Positions 32,687 to 36,097 of a DNA stretch of 36,097 nt are shown here, piece after piece. The DNA comes from JAZKFT01 sp043760535. Lineage in GTDB: Bacteria > Bacteroidota > Bacteroidia > Chitinophagales > Chitinophagaceae. Both the position numbers and the translations under genes were made by a program. The stretch covers positions 1-36,097 of the forward strand of contig JAYUOV010000182.1 of NCBI GenBank assembly GCA_043760535.1, written 5' to 3'. A model generated the notes under the pieces. The model saw only the letters and a program-made list of their open reading frames with translations. It ran no database searches and was not told where the DNA came from. The first letter of the stretch is position 1. Every line of letters begins with the position of its first letter.

Positions 32687-33880
32687 TCATCGCCGCACCA
32701 GCTTAATCATGGCACTGCTTAGCTCCGTACTTTCCATCCTAGCGGTGTAGCGTATGCCGCCACTCCAGGCTTCCATGTAGGCAGTATTGGGTGGTATGCC
32801 TCCTAAATTTTCGGCCACCATTACCAGTTCGTTTTCTATAGCCAAACCCGCCGTTGCTATTTTAATAATGTAAGGTTTTTCCGATAACCGCACATGGGTT
32901 TCTACCAGTATCTTATTTAGGTAAATGCTTACACTATCGCCGTCCACTTCGGCATTGTCGTAAAAACGAAATTCTATACTGTCTGAGGCGATTGGAATTT
33001 CGGAGGTAAATATCTTTTTACGGGTGTTAAATTTCTCTGCAATTGTTGGTAGTAGTGGCACTTTTACTATAACCGGTTCAGGCTTTTTTTCTACTGTCTT
33101 TACCACAACAGGCTCAGGTATTTTAGTAGTCGTTTTTACAATCTCAGGGTCCGGAAATTTATCTGGTGATTTTACTATCATCGGCTTCGGTTGCTTCTCT
33201 ACCGCTTTTACTATAACCGGCTCCACAATTTTGGGCCTTTCTACAGGCGGCTTAACTAAAACAATAGCAGCTTTTACAGGCTCTGGCACTGCAGCAGTAG
33301 CAGGAGGTATAACCGGCGGCATAGCAAGCACAATGGCTATTTTAGCAAAGGCAATATTGCTTACGCTGTCTATCAAATCCGGATCGGCACCACCATAAAA
33401 ATAATTTTCAATAATAGGATCCCACTCGTCTTTAAATACAGGATTGGCGTTTTTATCCATGTGTAGTTCAAAATTACTGCCACCCAGTTTGGGGTGGGCA
33501 CTTCCATCTAGCGTCATAATACCGCTTCCGGGGCAGTTAAAATTTGCTTCGGCCATTAGCGGCAGTGTATTAAAACTGCCCAGCTTTAGCCCCCCACTTT
33601 TACTTTCTATCAGTTGGTCATCCCACCAGTTTACGCTGTTATCGGTGCCATCAAAATAACCTTTTACCGAATACCGGTAATAGTTGCTGTTATTGGTATA
33701 ATAGTATGCTGTACCCAGTAAGCTATCGCCTTTTTTTATCAGTTTTAGTTCCAGCTTGTAGCTCTGTTTACTAAGGCCGCTGCCGCGGGTTACTTTGCCT
33801 TTCCATAAGCCGCTTACCGACTGGGTGTTAGCCATAAATATGGTACAGATTATCAATAAAAACGTAGCGAAGTACTTCAA
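32687..33880 (-). CDS. Secreted protein with Pro-rich 12-residue repeats
   Basis: This 397-residue protein has a signal peptide MKYFATFLLIICTIFMANT with cleavage before Q20. The N-terminal domain (about 22-160) is beta-rich (GLWKGKVTRGSG, SYKLELKLIKKGDSLLGTAY, SVKGYFDGTDNSVNWWDDQL). A Pro/Val/Lys linker (about 185-280) holds five repeats of about 12 residues. The C-terminal beta domain (about 290-397) contains DSIEFRFYDNAEVDGDSVSI and YIIKIATAGLAIENELVMVA. The linker resembles the periplasm-spanning stretches of TonB-like proteins, but there is no TonB signature and no membrane anchor besides the signal. I do not recognise the family. The TGA stop lies in frame with, and just before, the dctA remnant. 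Confidence 0.78.
   Translation of the reverse strand: MKYFATFLLIICTIFMANTQSVSGLWKGKVTRGSGLSKQSYKLELKLIKKGDSLLGTAYYYTNNSNYYRYSVKGYFDGTDNSVNWWDDQLIESKSGGLKLGSFNTLPLMAEANFNCPGSGIMTLDGSAHPKLGGSNFELHMDKNANPVFKDEWDPIIENYFYGGADPDLIDSVSNIAFAKIAIVLAMPPVIPPATAAVPEPVKAAIVLVKPPVERPKIVEPVIVKAVEKQPKPMIVKSPDKFPDPEIVKTTTKIPEPVVVKTVEKKPEPVIVKVPLLPTIAEKFNTRKKIFTSEIPIASDSIEFRFYDNAEVDGDSVSIYLNKILVETHVRLSEKPYIIKIATAGLAIENELVMVAENLGGIPPNTAYMEAWSGGIRYTARMESTELSSAMIKLVRR
33047..33223 (-). repeat. Five 36-bp coding repeats (PVIVK linker)
   Basis: Residues 220-278 of the secreted protein read EPVIVKAVEKQP, KPMIVKSPDKFP, DPEIVKTTTKIP, EPVVVKTVEKKP and EPVIVKVPLLP. The consensus is (E/D/K)Px(I/V)VK followed by about six residues ending in Pro. 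The repeat should form an extended, stiff, charged spacer. Copy number may vary between strains. Confidence 0.85.
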
Positions 33881-34148
33881 TACAAAAAAGTTTAGATACT
33901 TAGTAAACGAAGCTATGGCGATTCTATTCTTAAAAAAATGAGAAAATTTTTTTGTTGTATAAACAGCACGCCGAATCGGCAGGATCCATTGGATATTGTG
34001 TTTACATAAAATGAAGCGCTAAGATTAATGACCTATTGACTTACTAATTCATTGCCCCCTTAGCCTAACAACCAATTGACCGACCCAAAGTGAGCTATTA
34101 ACTATAATAACTAATTTACAATAGAGCTTTACGAAACACATCATTCCC

Positions 34149-34156
34149 TACATTTG
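34149..34156 (+). promoter_or_regulatory. -7 box just before galE
   Basis: TACATTTG matches TAnnTTTG exactly and ends only four bases before the ATG at 34161. If used, transcription would start at or within a few bases of the ATG, giving a leaderless message. No clear -33 TTG is found at the usual distance. Confidence 0.4.
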
Positions 34157-34160
34157 CCTT

Positions 34161-35216
34161 ATGGCAAAAATACTTGTAACCGGTGGCTGCGGCTATATTG
34201 GCGCCCACACAATTGTAGATTTACTGGAAAACGGATTTGAAGTTATTTCTATAGATGATAACAGCCGCAGTACTACTTACCTGCTAGAAGGCATTGAAAA
34301 AATTACTGGTAAAAAGGTAAAAAATTACATGGTAAACCTTTGTAATTTTGATGAAACCCATGCCGTTTTTACCGAAAACACCGACATTGCCGGCATTATA
34401 CATTTTGCTGCTTACAAAGCCGTGGGTGAATCGGTAGAGAAGCCCCTTATTTATTTTGAAAACAACAACACTTCGCTGGTAAACCTGCTAAAATGCACAC
34501 AGGAATTTAATGTGCCACATTTTGTGTTTAGCAGCAGCTGCACCGTTTACGGCAGCCCAGATACGATGGTGGTAACCGAACAATCGCCGCTAAAACCTGC
34601 CGAAAGCCCTTATGGACTTACGAAGCAAATGGGCGAAGAAATGATACAAGCCACGGCTAAAACCGGCGACAGCAAATACATTTTGCTCCGGTATTTTAAT
34701 CCTGTAGGCTCTCACCCCACCACGCTTATTGGCGAATTACCAGTTGGGCGCCCAGCTAATCTTGTACCTGCCATTACCCAGTCGGCCATTGGTAAAATAC
34801 CGCCTATGCAGGTGTATGGCACCGATTACCCAACACGGGATGGAAGCTGCATTAGAGACTATATACATGTTTGCGATATTGCGCATGCCCATACCCTAGC
34901 CATACAGTTTTTAATGGGTGGCAAAAGCAAAGCCAAATGCGATATTTTTAACCTTGGCACAGGTAATGGCGTTACGGTGTTAGAAGCAATAGCAGCTTTT
35001 GAAAAAGTAAGTGGCCTTACGCTTACCTACCAAACTGCACCCCGCCGCCCCGGAGATGTAATGGCTATTTATGCCAATAACGAAAAAGCAGTAACAGAAC
35101 TGGGCTGGCATATACAATATAATATGGATGCAATGATGAAAACCGCCTGGGAGTGGGAACAAAAATTACGGAACGATGAAACCATTTTTACCAGCCAAAA
35201 CCCCGTTTTAAATTAA
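34161..35216 (+). CDS. galE: UDP-glucose 4-epimerase
   Basis: This 351-residue extended short-chain dehydrogenase has NAD-binding GGCGYIG (8-14), D32/D33 after strand 2, HFAAYKAVGES (81-91), catalytic SSSCTVYG (S126/T128 region) and YxxxK as Y151/K155 in YGLTK, followed by RYFNPVGSHP and RDGSCIRDYIHV. It interconverts UDP-glucose and UDP-galactose for sugar use and surface polysaccharide synthesis. The length is standard. The ATG matches the family start exactly. It appears monocistronic, with a strong terminator 55 bases downstream and no other sugar genes beside it. Confidence 0.95.
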   Translation: MAKILVTGGCGYIGAHTIVDLLENGFEVISIDDNSRSTTYLLEGIEKITGKKVKNYMVNLCNFDETHAVFTENTDIAGIIHFAAYKAVGESVEKPLIYFENNNTSLVNLLKCTQEFNVPHFVFSSSCTVYGSPDTMVVTEQSPLKPAESPYGLTKQMGEEMIQATAKTGDSKYILLRYFNPVGSHPTTLIGELPVGRPANLVPAITQSAIGKIPPMQVYGTDYPTRDGSCIRDYIHVCDIAHAHTLAIQFLMGGKSKAKCDIFNLGTGNGVTVLEAIAAFEKVSGLTLTYQTAPRRPGDVMAIYANNEKAVTELGWHIQYNMDAMMKTAWEWEQKLRNDETIFTSQNPVLN

Positions 35217-35270
35217 AGATTTTTTGCAAAAAAAAACAAAAACGCATACATAAACCAATCTATTATTCTA

Positions 35271-35308
35271 TAAAATAAATACCCGCTTTGCAGCGGGTAT
35301 TTATTTTA
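35271..35308 (+). terminator. Intrinsic terminator of galE
   Basis: A perfect 17-bp stem (35271-35287 with 35292-35308) has GC core ACCCGCT/AGCGGGT and loop TTGC, with AT-rich outer stem giving TATTTATTTTA on the 3' side. It begins 55 bases after the galE stop. Confidence 0.85.
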
Positions 35309-35367
35309 TACGCATATAACTAAGCAGTTTTTTGTTTACTATTTTTAGTTGGAGTTTTTTTATAATT

Positions 35368-35568
35368 TCAGAACTCCTTACCCCGTGAACTGAAACCACT
35401 TGTTATTCGCAATCTAAATACCGGATAGTAGCAATCAGCTGAACGGAGTCCCGTAATGCTACGGGATTTACAACGTTCGCCAATGTCGCTCTATCAGGGC
35501 ACGGCTTTCGCTGGGTTTAAAAAAAGAAAAACTACGCAATCAAAACAGCGACGGGTAAGGAGTTCTGA
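35368..35568 (+). repeat. TIR-bearing intergenic element, copy C
   Basis: This 201-bp element is the tidiest copy. TCAGAACTCCTTACCC (35368-35383) and GGGTAAGGAGTTCTGA (35553-35568) are perfect inverted repeats. The core shares with copy B CTGAACGGAGTCCCG, ATTTACAACGTTCGCCAATG, GGCTTTCGCTGGGTT and AAAAACTACGCAATCAAAAC. Inside, CCCGTA-ATGC-TACGGG (about 35450-35465) makes a small hairpin that is altered in B. There is no open frame for a transposase, so if mobile it depends on one encoded elsewhere. Its right end abuts a truncated HTH gene, and no clear target duplication is seen. Confidence 0.85.
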
Positions 35569-35753
35569 ACAGTAAGAGTTAATAACCCTATCAAAGTATA
35601 TGGGTGCACCATTTCCTTTCATTATTGTAATAAACTCTTTAGCGGTTCGCTGGCATACATTTAATTTTTCAGCCAATTGCTGTGCATTGCCCGTGGCTTT
35701 TTTTTAATTAGCCGGTCTACCTTTTTTAAACGCTGAATAAATTGTCTCGGCAT
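35569..35753 (-). pseudogene. HTH-domain regulator, frameshifted and truncated by element C
   Basis: Starting at ATG 35753 the minus strand reads MPRQFIQRLKKVDRLIKKK, then shifts frame at an A8 run (35698-35705) to continue ATGNAQQLAEKLNVCQRTAK, followed by EFITIMKGNGAPIYFDRVINSYC. This is the small helix-turn-helix domain found in many Bacteroidota regulators (helix-turn-RT-helix, then GAPI-Y wing). One more A in the run would restore the frame. Coding similarity ends exactly where element C begins, after which codons are from the repeat. The poly-A shift could be decay, slippage control or a sequencing error. Confidence 0.6.
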
Positions 35754-35994
35754 AGCATTTGGATAGTTATATAAAATAGGATACTGAAAGTAGTATTCTA
35801 TTTTGGCTACCCCGTAAAATATTTCTGTTTTGGTTGTGGTCTAATTGAGCATGTACATACAGCTAACTTTAACATTTTCAATAACAAGCAATCCATCTGA
35901 TAAAAATATATCACATACTTGTTTATTGTAATGTAATTTATTCTAAGCCTGTCATTTGACGGAATTTAAAAATTCGTTATGTCATCCATACATT
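35754..35994. other. Intergenic region, nothing recognised
   Basis: AT-rich sequence between the broken HTH gene and the hairpin at 35999. There is no plausible gene on either strand. It probably held the promoter of the HTH gene. Confidence 0.4.
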
Positions 35995-36027
35995 AAAAAG
36001 GGCTGCCTCATTTTTTGAGACAGCCCT
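35995..36027 (-). terminator. Terminator of the minus-strand gene at the right edge
   Basis: AGGGCTG (35999-36005) pairs with CAGCCCT (36021-36027), and after one mismatch CTCA pairs with TGAG, so CTCA/TGAG plus the outer seven pairs enclose a T5 loop. On the minus strand the stem is followed by TTTTT. It lies 18 bases past the candidate stop codon at 36045. Confidence 0.7.
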
Positions 36028-36044
36028 ATTTGATGTAGCTAAAC

Positions 36045-36097
36045 CTATCTCTTCCAATCCGGGATTCTGCCGGGCGTATAAGGAGCGCCTCTTTGTT
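36045..36097 (-). CDS. 3' end of an unidentified gene (partial)
   Basis: The minus strand entering from the right edge is open in the frame QRGAPYTPGRIPDWKR and stops at TAG (36047-36045), 18 bases before a good intrinsic terminator. Codon frame is chosen because this stop sits just before the hairpin; another frame (ending SYIK) stops only inside the hairpin. The 16 residues are too few to name a family. Confidence 0.4.
   Translation of the reverse strand, partial: QRGAPYTPGRIPDWKR

Noticed and set aside
35494..35676. Minus-strand 60-residue frame taken as an intact small gene
   Set aside because: Its first part is the HTH fragment read after the frameshift, and its last third is repeat copy C, so it is not a native protein end.

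Overview
The window looks like chromosomal DNA of a Bacteroidota bacterium, plausibly Chitinophagaceae (the phylum is well supported, the family is inference). The reasons are: exported proteins with signal peptides ending in A/G/S-Q, almost no Shine-Dalgarno sequences, several TAnnTTTG-type -7 promoter boxes, a Reg_prop/Y_Y_Y histidine kinase with a LytTR regulator, and secreted proteins with phylum-typical C-terminal domains. Most genes are ordinary core or metabolic genes. The accessory interest lies in repeats, broken genes and a secreted-protein block.

Layout. 1-99 is the right end of an ISL3-like insertion sequence. 663-2522 (-) holds a Cys-free ArsR regulator and a persulfide dioxygenase/rhodanese fusion. 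2638-5285 holds tsaB (-), an acyl-CoA dehydrogenase-type C-terminal domain protein (-), a RidA protein (+) and a small secreted protein (-). 5414-8764 (+) is icmF, a B12-dependent fused acyl-CoA mutase. 9141-11955 (-) holds a His-tailed secreted protein and uvrB. 12151-17399 (-) is a sensor kinase / LytTR regulator / lipoprotein cluster. 17517-23148 (-) encodes four exported proteins: an alpha/beta hydrolase, an M23 peptidase, an M43 metalloprotease and a long GIGT-repeat surface protein. 23484-26367 (+) holds an RMD1/DUF155 protein and mutL. 26374-28404 (-) holds a Uma2-family protein and a PBP4-type carboxypeptidase. 28593-31974 (+) holds paaZ, an enoyl-CoA hydratase and apaG. 32306-33880 (-) holds a dctA remnant and a Pro-rich secreted protein. 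34161-35216 (+) is galE. After it come a disrupted HTH gene (-) and the very 3' end of another minus-strand gene at the right edge.

Main novelty. Three copies of a 200-250 bp intergenic element share the terminal inverted repeat TCAGAACTCCTTACCC and a conserved core (8800-9040 inverted, 32042-32289, 35368-35568). All three lie between convergent gene ends, and one abuts and truncates an HTH gene. A second repeat type, head-to-head arrays of a TYNACCG-like heptamer, is embedded in frame in the mutL linker. Other points are a kinase gene with no ATG/GTG start that would need ATT to encode its signal peptide, a MutL with degraded endonuclease motifs, a pair of adjacent proteases sharing one C-terminal domain, and a truncated dicarboxylate transporter gene.

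Functional links. IcmF, the 3HCDH-type protein, PaaZ and the hydratase all act on acyl-CoA chemistry, though they are not in one operon. The ArsR/persulfide dioxygenase pair suggests sulfide detoxification. The kinase/regulator and the exported proteases suggest sensing and digestion of external polymers. No CRISPR array, tRNA, rRNA or prophage was recognised.
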